Shown piece by piece: positions 11,102 through 22,038 of a stretch of DNA of 64,000 bases. The stretch's first letter is position 1, and each line of letters starts with the position of its first letter. A program made the translations under genes and the position numbers. The DNA comes from Zerene cesonia (taxonomy: Eukaryota; Arthropoda; Insecta; Lepidoptera; Pieridae): contig NC_052130.1 in NCBI RefSeq assembly GCF_012273895.1, positions 2,604,001 through 2,668,000 on the forward strand. Reading direction: 5' to 3'. The notes under the pieces are model-generated. The model worked only from the letters and a program-made list of their open reading frames with translations, was not told where the DNA came from and did not search any database.

Positions 11102-12205
11102 CTAACATTTTTGCTGAAGTTTAGAATCCACTTGCAAATATAAAGGCATTCTCCCACTCCTCAATTTTTGTCTCTTGTGTACTTTAAGCTGATGTTTCAT
11201 CATTTGTTTACGATATCCAAATGCTTTACCACATATATTACAAATATGGTCCTTAATCCCTGTGTGATCCACTTTGAAATGTAAATCCAAGTCGTGTTTC
11301 GTATAGAATCCCCTACCACATGATTCACATTTGAAATTACGGTCTCCTTTGTGAATTAACATGTGCTTATTTAAATTACTTTTGTTCACAAATCTAGAAG
11401 GACATTGTGAGCATTGGTAAGGCTTTTCACCAGTGTGAGTTCTCATATGCATCTTTAACGACTCACTGAACCTGCCTCTGTATGGACACAATGAACATTT
11501 AAAGGGAAGATTATAGAAATGCGTCACTCTGTGCCTCGTAAACTGCCCCTGAATAACAAATTGCTTTCCGCATATGTCACACATGTACGGAGTGTCCAAT
11601 TTATGAAGTGCTAAATGCTTCTTGAAGTATATTGCTGTATAACTATTGTTGCATATGGGGCACACTTGACGCATATTTTCGTGTTCCTGGGACAATCTGT
11701 GCTCACTATACTCTTGAAATGTATTAAATGATATATCACATCTTTTGCAGTGATAATCACTTGATTCTTTAATATCTTTTATTTCAGACTCATAATAATT
11801 ATCCATAGCCATATTTTCGTCGTTATTAGAGTGAATTGAAGGCGGCCGGCGTAAAGTTTCGTCTGATATTTGAGCTGTTTTTCGGAAGAGTAGTGCTCCT
11901 TGCAAAAGAGAATGGCATGACTGGCAAAGGAACTTAGGATATGGATCATCCTGGCTAATTTCTATGTCAGCAAATGTACGAACATCTTCTGAAATATCTG
12001 TAGTATCACTATTCCCGAAAATAGATATATCGCCATCCTTCAAACATATCCTGCATGTTTGGGTTTCGTTGAGGTTTTCTCTCTTTAATTGTAAATTATC
12101 TTTAAATTCTTGTTTCACTTCTGAATATTCTTGATTATTTCGGCGTCGCCGGTTGCGTTTGCAATGTAATAACTTCATGAGCATTAGATATCCGACCATT
12201 TTCAC
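11102..12205 (-). CDS. ZAD-domain C2H2 zinc-finger protein
   Basis: A 367-residue, single-exon protein. Residues 51-100 form a ZAD (zinc-finger-associated domain, an insect-expanded dimerisation module) with zinc ligands C51, C54, C94 and C97. An acidic linker (about 120-150) is followed by seven C2H2 fingers at about 153-175, 182-201, 209-229, 237-257, 265-285, 293-314 and 322-343. A classic HTGEKPY linker joins fingers 4 and 5. The N terminus is Lys/Arg-rich and could be a nuclear localisation signal. Two in-frame Mets (residues 1 and 3) are both usable; I take the first. The protein is very likely a nuclear sequence-specific DNA-binding regulator. ZAD paralogues are too numerous in insects for a one-to-one name from sequence alone. 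Its start codon faces mRpS10 across about 0.7 kb. Confidence 0.92.
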   Translation of the reverse strand: MKMVGYLMLMKLLHCKRNRRRRNNQEYSEVKQEFKDNLQLKRENLNETQTCRICLKDGDISIFGNSDTTDISEDVRTFADIEISQDDPYPKFLCQSCHSLLQGALLFRKTAQISDETLRRPPSIHSNNDENMAMDNYYESEIKDIKESSDYHCKRCDISFNTFQEYSEHRLSQEHENMRQVCPICNNSYTAIYFKKHLALHKLDTPYMCDICGKQFVIQGQFTRHRVTHFYNLPFKCSLCPYRGRFSESLKMHMRTHTGEKPYQCSQCPSRFVNKSNLNKHMLIHKGDRNFKCESCGRGFYTKHDLDLHFKVDHTGIKDHICNICGKAFGYRKQMMKHQLKVHKRQKLRSGRMPLYLQVDSKLQQKC

Positions 12206-12921
12206 ATCGACAGTAATCAGAGTTAGAATTCGATATTAAAAAAAATTACAACTCTTTTATTACAACAAATACAGCGATCGCAATTGAGTTTTGCACTTTT
12301 TCTTTCGTAGAATAACCTCTCGATTGTTAAATGTTTAATCAAATTTCTTTACTATTTATTATTGTTTGTTTTTTCAATTTCCAAGAACATTGTTATGTCA
12401 ACTGTCACCAATATAGTGTAATACCCCGTATTATTATACTACTCTTTGGTGTATACTGTATAGTCACAACCAAAGAATAATTCACCACGGTATGTTTAAA
12501 ATTATATTATCTGTGTCAGTATTTACAGTCCAATTATCTATAATAACATGCAATTGAGCTATAGATAAAGTATGAATTGCTAAAATTTATAGAATACAGA
12601 TACTACATCCACATTTAGTGATTTTAAATTATTGTATTAATTATAGCAGGTACCTTTCAATGTCATTTGCATTGAAAAATAGGTCTAAAAATCTTGAACG
12701 CTCTTTTAAATTTAACCATTCTTTTTTGACATTGACTTCTGGGTTGTCAAAAAGACCAAAATCAAATCAGTGTCAATTTATTGGCTCATCCCTGTTAAGT
12801 TTCCCGATTTTCCATTTATTAGGATTAAAATAAGAACATAAGTAATGATAGGTAATTAGATACAAGACAGCGTAATAAATCCTTTTTAAAAATCTAATAT
12901 CTATCATATAACTTTTATAAG
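12206..12921. promoter_or_regulatory. Head-to-head intergenic region (ZAD-ZnF / mRpS10)
   Basis: Both flanking genes begin here and are transcribed away from each other, so their promoters must lie in or next to this 716-bp region. It is AT-rich and I see no TATA box I would trust. A small open frame at 12618-12833 has no recognisable similarity and is not called. Confidence 0.5.
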
Positions 12922-13666
12922 ATGAATTTTGTAAAGGTATGTTTACATAACCTCTTAAATATTTATTGTATTGTTTATTTTATAATAATAAGTCTTACTT
13001 TTCAGCAATTATGGCGAACATCACCGGCCATTCGAAGTGCTTTTATAGCAAATTACTCTGCTGCAAGACCATTATGTTCAGTCACAACAAATCCAATAAA
13101 ACCACTCGAAATGGTGCCGCCAAGTACCGAGGAATTAGACAAATTGTATAAACGCGTTGAATTAGAGATGAGAGGCATTGACCCCGCTGTGCTGTTAAGT
13201 TACTCTTGGTTCTGTATTGCTGCTGCCTCACATTTAGGCATTGAAGTTACTAAAAGGTATATTTTATCTGACTAGATATTATCCAGAAAATAATTATTTA
13301 TAGTTCAAGAACTTGTATATTTCTTTAGAGTATTTATATTTATAGAAAGTAAATCAAAGTAACCCAATTATTGAATAAACTTTATATAAATACCTATATT
13401 ATTGTTATTACAGTTGGACACTACGTAAAGCAGAGAAAGAGAGGCACACATTGCTCAGATGCGTTCATATTTATAAAAAGCACAGAGTACAATATGAAAT
13501 ACGGACTTACTTTAGGTTTATTCACTTACAAAGATTAACAGGATCGACATGTGACACTTATTTGGAATACATTGAAAGAAACTTACCAGAAGGGTGTGCT
13601 TTGAAAGTCACTAAAGTGGAATGCCAGCCATTACCCGATCATTTGAACCCACCAACAGAAGAATAA
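12922..13666 (+). CDS. mRpS10: Mitochondrial small ribosomal subunit protein uS10m (MRPS10)
   Basis: A component of the small subunit of the mitochondrial ribosome (28S head region, S10 family). Three exons, 12922-12936, 13006-13256 and 13414-13666, splice in phase to 172 residues. The first exon encodes only MNFVK. The N terminus (MNFVKQLWRTSPAIRSA) is basic and amphipathic, as expected for a mitochondrial targeting sequence. The body matches the S10m fold: PSTEELDKLYKRVELEMRG, then CVHIYKKHRVQYEIRTYFR, then HLQRLTGSTCDTYLEYIERN and LPEGCALKVTKVE, the conserved core of animal MRPS10. Length is close to other insect orthologues. AATAAA is at 13696-13701. It converges on TMEM216. Confidence 0.96.
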
Positions 13667-13701
13667 ATGTATATTTTGTAGTGTAGAGTTAGTTTAATAA
13701 A

Positions 13702-14204
13702 ATACATATTTAAGGATTGACTGTTTATTTCTATTTTCTGTTAAATGCATTAGTACTATTTAGTATTTACAATAATATGATATTACATTAACACGATTCT
13801 TGATGATAATATTTACAGTGGATGTCCATGATGATTAGCACATTTTACTACAGTATACTCCTGTAACTTTTTATGCTATTACAATAAAAATCTATAAGTC
13901 CTTACAATTTAAAAACTAGTTAAATTTGTATATTTATTTTCTATACCTAGTATATTTTGACAATATTTTTTATTCTATACTACAAGACAGTTCATAGATG
14001 AAGGGTAATTTATATTTGCCAAGGTCTAAAAGTACTCTCCTACAAAGGTTAGACTCGCTAAAATTATAATAAACAATGCCAGGCAGTTGTTCATAATTGG
14101 TTTTATCGTAGAAACTTCTAGTTTCATAAAAATATTTGAAACCAATAATAATTTAGGCAAGTTGTCTAATATTTCTTTGGCAAGGAGGTACTTTTAAACC
14201 TATT
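13702..14204. other. Convergent 3' intergenic region (mRpS10 / TMEM216)
   Basis: AT-rich; it lies between two convergent 3' ends and probably contains the TMEM216 3'UTR. I see no open frame or repeat. Confidence 0.6.
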
Positions 14205-14707
14205 CTAGTCATATTGATGATTCTTGCATACAGTAAAAATAAAAAGAATAGCGAATGCCAGTTCAAGTGCATGAAATATCAACATTACAGCACACCAAAT
14301 ATATTCGAGCCTTAAAATATACGTCTGATATATTAAAAAATAACATACACCAACGGCCGATGGTATCGTTAGTATCACCGATAAAAACACAGGAATCTCT
14401 GCAAATTAAATACACATTTTCATTAATGAAATTATTATCATGCGACGAGTCGATATATTTCACAAAACTTACTTTTGCTAGCGAGATTTCCTCGTCTTCC
14501 TAGAAATATACGAAGCACTTCCACTAGGCACAGTGCACAAAAAATACCCGCTTCAGTCAATAATGCATTTTCTGGGTAAGAAACATTTATGGCTTTCAAA
14601 ATTCCCATTGCCACTTCGCAAACGAAAAACATGCCTAAATAAAACGAATTAAGATACATTAATATCTCGTAAGCAAAACTAGAATTTACGTTTGCTACTT
14701 TAGTCAT
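14205..14707 (-). CDS. TMEM216: Transmembrane protein 216 (ciliary transition zone, MKS module)
   Basis: Two exons on the minus strand, 14707-14473 and 14398-14205, join in phase (AAA A / AG) to give 142 residues; human TMEM216 is about 145. The protein is a four-helix tetraspan membrane protein of the Meckel/Joubert (MKS) complex that gates the ciliary transition zone. Visible family marks are YEILMYLNSFYLGMFFVCE (helix 1), a conserved YP before helix 2, EVLRIFLGRRGNLASKK (loop; compare EVIRLFFGTKGNL in vertebrates), then LTIPSAVGVCYFLIYQTYILRLE and a final hydrophobic helix ending in a short polar tail. In insects, cilia occur only in sensory neurons and sperm, so expression should be confined to those cells (inference). 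The related TMEM17 and TMEM80 are less similar in the GNL and QTYxLRLE motifs. Confidence 0.93.
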
Positions 14708-16487
14708 ATTTAAATTATTATCTGATTCGTTTATAATGTTTGTTGTTCGTAACTACGGGAGTCGGGAAATGGGAAAAGGGATACCGACCGCGATACGACG
14801 GTGCTTTGTTATGTCAAAAGTAAAAAATGTTTCGAGTTTCGACTGCCAAGCGCCAAGTAACTTAATGCGCCTGCGTAAAAGCGGGAAAATATGTTATTAT
14901 GACAGTTCACTCTGGAAAAATGCATTGGATAACTTTACGATCTACTTTGCAGAAATCATAGTTTATGAAATTTGAACGAGAGTATGATTTTGGGTGATTT
15001 GTCAGAATTATTGATTTTACAAAATAGCTAGATACCTAATATGCTTACCTATGCGTTTCTTGGTGCTTGAACGCACTTTTTTAATTTATGGTTAATGTAG
15101 GTAACGGTAAAGGATGATAAAAATACCTCTAATTAATAGTCAGTAAAGCGTTGCTGTAAGTGCACTTTATATGATATTATAGGTACCAACCAGACTCGTA
15201 TGAATTGTAGAGCGGAGAATTTTTACGGATCCCATTTATTAATTCCGTTTTTTTTTTTAATTAGTAAAGACTATTATAATAATTCATAGTGTACCATAAA
15301 TAAATGCAATTTTTCGTTAGTGTTTTTAAATTTAAAATATCCTCAAAATTACGGAACCGTCAGGGTTCGAAGAAATACTTAATGTGCAAGCTATTTAGAT
15401 ACTTTGACTGCTATTATTGTGAAATTATGTCTCTATATATATCACTTTTAGTTTTCTACATTAGGTAAATCATTAAATAACGTACCTACATTTTAGAGTT
15501 TAAAAGGCAAGTCATCAAGGCTTTAGGCATGGTCATTTAAATATGTATCAATATTGTGTGTATAGTATCTTACTATAGTACTCTATTACAGTACTCTTAC
15601 GCATTAAGGTGAATTATTGAGCTACTTGTAACAAAGCTGTTGCGCTCGACTGCACCTTGCAAATGGGTGAATGGCAAGAAACAGAAAGTGGTCGAACAGG
15701 AATACGGAAGATAGTCGGGCTGTATACAGAACGGTGGTTGTTATTGAAATAAAACAATTTGTTACATTAAATACGATGTTTTAATTTGTGTTAGAAAGTA
15801 TTTCTAATTAAGTACCTACCATAATTCTGTATTTCAGACTTAATTGAATGATAATTGCAAATCTACGTGCAGAGGTAGGTAAGCTGCTCACACGTGAAAA
15901 CGTTGGCTAGAACAAATTTTTAAGTCTGCAATGCTGTCGTTGTTATCTTAATCCAATAATTTGAGAAGCACCTACACTGTACCTACCTAGGCCCTTAAGT
16001 ATACCTACAAACAAAATCCTAGACCGAGACGCAATTTATAAATGACGGTCAAAATGTCGAAAAGTCAAGGAGTGCCGATAATTGAGCTAAAATTATGCTA
16101 AAGTGTTGCATTCCCAGCTCACTTATTGAATGACTTTGAAAGGATAGGATTTGAAATGTTTATAAGGCGCTACAGAAAATAAAAAAAATACTTTTTATCT
16201 AGACTTTATTTACACAAACAATGAATAATGAAACCGATGAAGTACGATACTAAATATATATACATATATATAGCGACTGGCATATAAATATTAAAAAAAT
16301 TAAAACATTAAATAGATCTATTGAAAAAGGAATGTGAACAAGCCTGAATAGAGAGAGTTAGGAAAATCCATAACGCTATACCGTCGCACGCGATCATTAC
16401 ATTTCCCTAAGACCCAGCCAGCACACGTCTTGCTGATATTAGCAAAAAGTTTCAATGTAATTGATTTTTTATCTGTGAACATTCAAA
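14708..16487. other. Intergenic between TMEM216 and sulfotransferase
   Basis: About 1.8 kb. The first tens of bases should be the TMEM216 5'UTR and promoter, and the last part the sulfotransferase promoter. Fragments such as 'acggaaccgtcagggttcg' at about 15351-15370 look like the end of a common lepidopteran repeat. No coding sequence is supported; the open frame at 14736-14975 resembles nothing. Confidence 0.5.
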
Positions 16488-19400
16488 ATGAGAACGAAAC
16501 CGAATTTGTCGTTTTCGAAATTGGACGAGGAGACTGGAGCTATGTTGGATAACATGTTTGATAAGAAGGACTGTATGGTAGAGATAAATCCTGGTCGAGT
16601 TATATTGCCTGCGGATTATATGACGATAGGCCAGGATATTTTGGACATGGAGGTTCTGGAAAGCGATGTCTGGATGTGTTCTTACCCTCGAACTGGTAAT
16701 TTATTTCAATCTTTGAAACAAAATTTGCTTCAAAGAAAATTTTCCTTTTACAATTTCTTACAGTAGGAATAATATATGTTCCTGCGTTAACAAAATAATC
16801 CTTATAGTCAATGTGTTTTCACTCGCAATAAAGCAGATGAGTTAAGTAATAAATAATACTTTCACTATCATTAAATGCGCTTGTACTGAACTACGAGATA
16901 ATTAAAATATAGTCAATGAGCCTGTATACGCAAACGTAACATGTATTGTCTATACTAATGAATTAAATTGGTCATTAGACATGTACATGGTATCTGTACT
17001 AAAAAACATTTTTTTACAATTGTCTCTCTGTTTATCTTTTCTGGCTAATCACTGAAATGGATAGACAGATTTTTACGGGCAGATAATTGATGTAATAAGA
17101 AATAATTCAACTTGCTAGGCCAATTGAAGTAAAAACACATTTTTCTAATAATTAATGTATGTAAAATGACTCTACTCGATTTCTTATAGGTTCTACTTGG
17201 GCACAAGAAATGGTTTGGTTGATTGGTCACGATTTGGACTATGAGGGTGCGAAATCAATACAGCAGGTGAGTTTTATGTACTATTTAGATTGGATTTATT
17301 TTTAGGCATAGGAAAGAAAATTTGAAGTGAAAATCTATTATCGTTTTGTTACGAAATTACTTGGTTTTGCAAAATAAATAAATACGCGTGAAGGGAAGAT
17401 AAAACAGGGAAGCTCCAATTTAAATTTTCCTTTTTTCTCATTACTGCTTACTTCGGCTTGCAATTCTTCAAACAACCCTTAAATGTTTAAATGATATTGC
17501 ATATCGCCAGCTTTTACTACTTTATTTCGTTCAAGGTAATTTTCTATCTTAAATATAAAATTCTCGTGTCACAGTTTTCGTTGCCATACTCCTCCGAAAC
17601 GGCTTTACCGATTTTGATGAAATTCATGAAATTTGAAGATGAGAATCGGCCAACATCTATTTTTCTTACCCCTAAATGATAAGAGTAAGGCAGAGCAGCG
17701 TTTGTCGGGTGCAGCTAGTATTGATATAAAATTATTTTCAACCTTCACACATGCGCTCCTATATGTTATGTTATCAATCCGCCCTGGCTTCGACCGGGAT
17801 ACAAATTATAGCTTTAGCCCCAGAGATTACGTACAGAAAGGTGAAAAGTTTTCGAAATAAGTCCAATACCTATTTCCTGTGATTAGTGCGTTCAAACAAA
17901 CATGTATAATACGTAGACTAGTAAAATATAGTTATTCGATAGGTTACCAATCATTTTTCTAGAACCTATCTTACTGCACGGCTAAAAAATTGTAAGTTGG
18001 TGCAGCCGAATAGAATTTATTGGCACCTTCACAGATCCGATGTCCCCTGGTAGAACTCAGCTGTATCATGGTAGATGGTCACGCGGAGTGGCACGACGAA
18101 TCTGTCAAAGGCACCTCCGTGGACCTCGTGAAGTATCGCCTTCCGCATCCGCGTTACATCCGCAGTCACCTACCCTGGGACCTGCTACCTATTGATATCG
18201 TGAAAGAAGATGGATCTGCTAAACCGAAGGTAATATTTTTTTTAATTTCTGATTGTGATACCTATTGACACTCGATATGATTAACTCTACTATACCTTCA
18301 AATTATTTATAACATCACACATATGTATTGTTATTATTTGAAGCGTAATAACCAACTAAAAATTTTAAACGCCGAATAACTTTGGTTCAAACTCAAGTAA
18401 ACAGGAAACAATAATTTTCGGTGCGTTGCGATTAATAATTTTGTTTCTCTGTGAACTTAGTACACTAAATATAATATTAATATATTAAATAAATAGTTTC
18501 TAGGCTAAAATTCACTCACTTGTTTTAGGGACACGCAGATAGCTAAATAGATACTACATAGCTACATATATTAAAATAGATATGTTTAGAATTTTTCACT
18601 CAACAGGTAATATACACGTCTCGTAATCCAAAAGACATGGTCGTATCTTACTACCATTACTGTACCCTGGTGCACGGTCTGAAGGGCAGCTTCGAAGACT
18701 TTTGCGACTTGTTCATGAGAGACCGCGCGCCTTTTGGACCAGTTTGGAATCATATACTAGGTATGTATGTATATTACTTTTATTTCTACATACATAAAAA
18801 TCTCGTGTCACAGTGCCAGCTGTGCTTTTCCTCAGGAACATAATTACCATCTACTTATCCTATATAGATATACTTCTAACCTCTCGGACCTCTCCATCAG
18901 CTATGAAAAATTGGCAGTAGGTGGAGACGAAAATTATGGATATGCGAAATAGGAAAGTAGTAAGGAGTTTAGTTCTGCCTGCATATGTTATCTTTAATGT
19001 GAGGCGAGCCGTTCCACTCGGTTAAATTTTAAGATACTTAGTTATGTATTTCTTCGCTATATTAAAGAATCTATGAAATTACTCGCATAAACATACTTTC
19101 CTCGTCACTCAGAGGTATTAATATACCCGTATGTCCAATTTAATTATAATAGATATTTCCAATTCTTCAATTCGCAGGGTTTTGGAAGAGGCGCCACGAC
19201 CCAAATATACTGTTCATCAAGTTCGAAGAAATGAAACGCGACTTGCCCATGGTGGTTCGAAAGACAGCGAAATTTCTCAACAAGGCAATGTCAGACGAAC
19301 AGGTCGATAAACTTTGCGATCATTTATCTTTCCAAAACATGAAGCAAAACCGAGCGGTCAATTTAGAGGGAATTCTCGAGAAGTCCTTCGGGAAAAGTTA

Positions 19401-19539
19401 CTTGGAGCAAACTGATTTGAGATTTATAAGAAAAGGCGAAATAGGTGACTGGAAGAACTTCATGTCTGACGACCTTTCTCGAAGATTCGATGATTGGGCT
19501 GAACAACACTTGAAGGGCACTGAATTGAGTTTTGAATAA
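16488..19539 (+). CDS. Cytosolic sulfotransferase (SULT family)
   Basis: Transfers sulfate from PAPS to hydroxyl or amine groups of small molecules such as phenols, steroids and xenobiotics. Five exons, 16488-16695, 17190-17266, 18035-18229, 18607-18760 and 19178-19539, all splice in phase to 331 residues, within the family's usual range. There is no signal peptide or membrane segment, hence cytosolic. The 5' phosphosulfate-binding loop is YPRTGSTW (66-73), split by an intron. The catalytic histidine is H140 in RSHLPWDLLP, where most SULTs have KTHLP, so the preceding Lys/Thr are Arg/Ser. The 3'-phosphate site includes R166 and S174 in TSRNPKDMVVSYYHY, and RKGEIGDWKNFM (296-307) matches the C-terminal RKGxxGDWKN signature. 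The substrate cannot be told from sequence. AATAAA is at 19783-19788. Intron 2 holds repeat fragments at about 17535-17715. Confidence 0.96.
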
Positions 19540-22038
19540 TGAGTTATTATATTGCTATGCACTGGTATGTTTTATTATTGTAAATCGTAATTTATTCTTA
19601 GAATACGAAACCATATTAAGTAGATATATAATATTTTATCATTTGAATAGGATATTTAGTAATGAAATAATGTAACTTTTTGTCAGAGTAGTAGGTAGTA
19701 GTAGTAGTTTGTAGAGTCAATGTAGGCTATAGAAATTAAGACGGGGTTAGTTTTTTAAACAACATTGTATTGTGAGCTTTTAAATAAAATAAACATAATA
19801 ATTTTATATGTTTTATTTGCACATATGTGTATGGCAACAAATACATTTTATTTACAAATAGTCTTAAAGCTGACAGACAATTATTTTAACAACGCAACAG
19901 AAAATAAGAATGCTCTACCCTTTCGAGAAATTATGTGTGTTTTTTTTAAAAATGGGATATAATCTATGATTACATTCCTATATATCAGAGTCATATATGT
20001 ATAAATGATGGTGGTAAATAAATAAATCATTACTATGATACTCTTATATGCATGTGACAGCGCATAAGCGTTTCATATTTTTTTCGATGGAAGCAAAATT
20101 TCACTTACAACATCTATAAAACTGTAAAAACATTAATTAACGAATTAAGTACATACAATATTAATCTCAAAACGACTAGAAATGTGTTTAATTGACTCAC
20201 AACATCCATTTTTTACAGCGAACAAGTGATGCGAAAGATCTATTTACAATTATACCTTACTACTAAATTTATAATAAAAATACAGAATCTCAAATAAGAA
20301 ATACAAAAAAATACTAATTAGTTCTAAATGGTACGCAACGTAAATATTTTTTAAAATAATTAGGTGCTTATTACTAAAAATTTCAATTCCTAAAAGAGCC
20401 TGTTACGTGACTGTAAACGTCATGTCATCAATGTAAAAAAAAAGTTAAACCGATGGTTGTAAATTATAATATGTTATAGCACAGATAAAACAATACTATA
20501 TAGTTTTATAAAAATATGTAGTTATTATAAAATAGTAAATTAATAACACTTTCTTTATTCTATCTTCAATGTCATCTACGTCTATAATCTCCTTTAACTC
20601 TCAAAATAAGAATCAACAACATGCTAAATCGCACATTTTGGTCATTGAATCATGTAATGTCTTGTACTTAAATATTTTCTATTGTCATTTTGTAAAGCTC
20701 CCTTTAAGAAACTAACAATTTTATAAATAGTTAATTTATGCATAAAATATAAAAAAAAATTTGTTCTTTGGAACAATTCTTTGGGATTGCACTGTTCTTC
20801 AATTATGAGTAATATTGATAAATAAGCGTAGATTGTATAAAATCATAACTGATAACACATTAAAATACAATGTTCTATTCAATAAAAATAATTTAAGCAC
20901 TCCGTAAATTGATTAATTTATAAGAGTAGCAATAAATATCGATAACATTTAAAAATTATCAACTAACAATCTTGATGTTTGTTATTGTATAACAAACACT
21001 AAACACATATTGATGTTTTTATTCATTAATTTGTGCAACACACTAAAAACATAAATTACTTTTCTACAGTATATTAAATATTTATCATAAACATTCGAAC
21101 CTTTTAGGCCGTGTCGAATACAATCACATCCATGGTGTCTTTATAATAAATCTTTCTAATTATTAAATTATCATAATTAATCTACTTATTAATATTAACT
21201 CGATAAATCAGTTAATATGAAAAACGTTTATATAAGTAAAATTCCTCCATACAGAAATAAATAAAAAAATATTTGTACAAAAACCGTAAAAAAAAATGTT
21301 GTAGCTTATTTAAATTTTTTTGTATACTAGTATTATTGTTCGATCACTGTTAAAACCTTAATTGAGGATTATTTAATATATTATTTGTATATTTAAAATT
21401 ATAATATGTATATAATTTTATTTTATTAAGTAGTAAAAACCGCTTTTTTCCATCTAAAACCGCTTCAAATGGAAACTATGAAAAAATGTGTATCAAAATC
21501 AATTATTTACCTTGATATTTCATACAACGATCATTTTGAAAGCAGTAATACATTAAAAGACATTTAAATGATAGATAATTTCTACTTACCGTTTTTGTTA
21601 TACGTTAACTTACTAACGTAGGTCTCTTATGTATCTTATTATTACTTATAATACGAATTGCATTTAATTTCATTTCACTGATGTAGCGAAAATCCTTTGT
21701 GCATGTATTTGGCTCGTCCCAAATTTGAAAAATTTATGATATGAATTAATTGATAATATGAAATTATTAAATTGAATTGACTTTAATTTATTTACGACTG
21801 ACTTCAATTTGATTTTCAGAATGTAAACGAAGATTCATGTGTTAATTACGTCGCTGTTTCTCACGAAAATTTTACTTTTTACCAAACTAGAGACATTTAT
21901 AGATTGTATATATAGTGTATTTTGATATTCAATGGTGGGTTTATACTTGAAATATTGGGAATGGTTCCCTTGTTAAAATTATATTTGTTTTCTTCTTATT
22001 TAATATTGTTTGTGTGTGTATGTGTTAAAATCGTATTT
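19540..22038. other. AT-rich region between convergent sulfotransferase and guanylyl cyclase
   Basis: Very AT-rich and without coding sequence. The left few hundred bases are sulfotransferase 3'UTR (signal at 19783). The rest probably includes the cyclase 3'UTR, transcribed leftward. No repeats are recognised beyond simple AT runs. Confidence 0.55.

Noticed and set aside
14736..14975. 79-codon open frame beside TMEM216
   Set aside because: No family resemblance; it overlaps the likely TMEM216 promoter.
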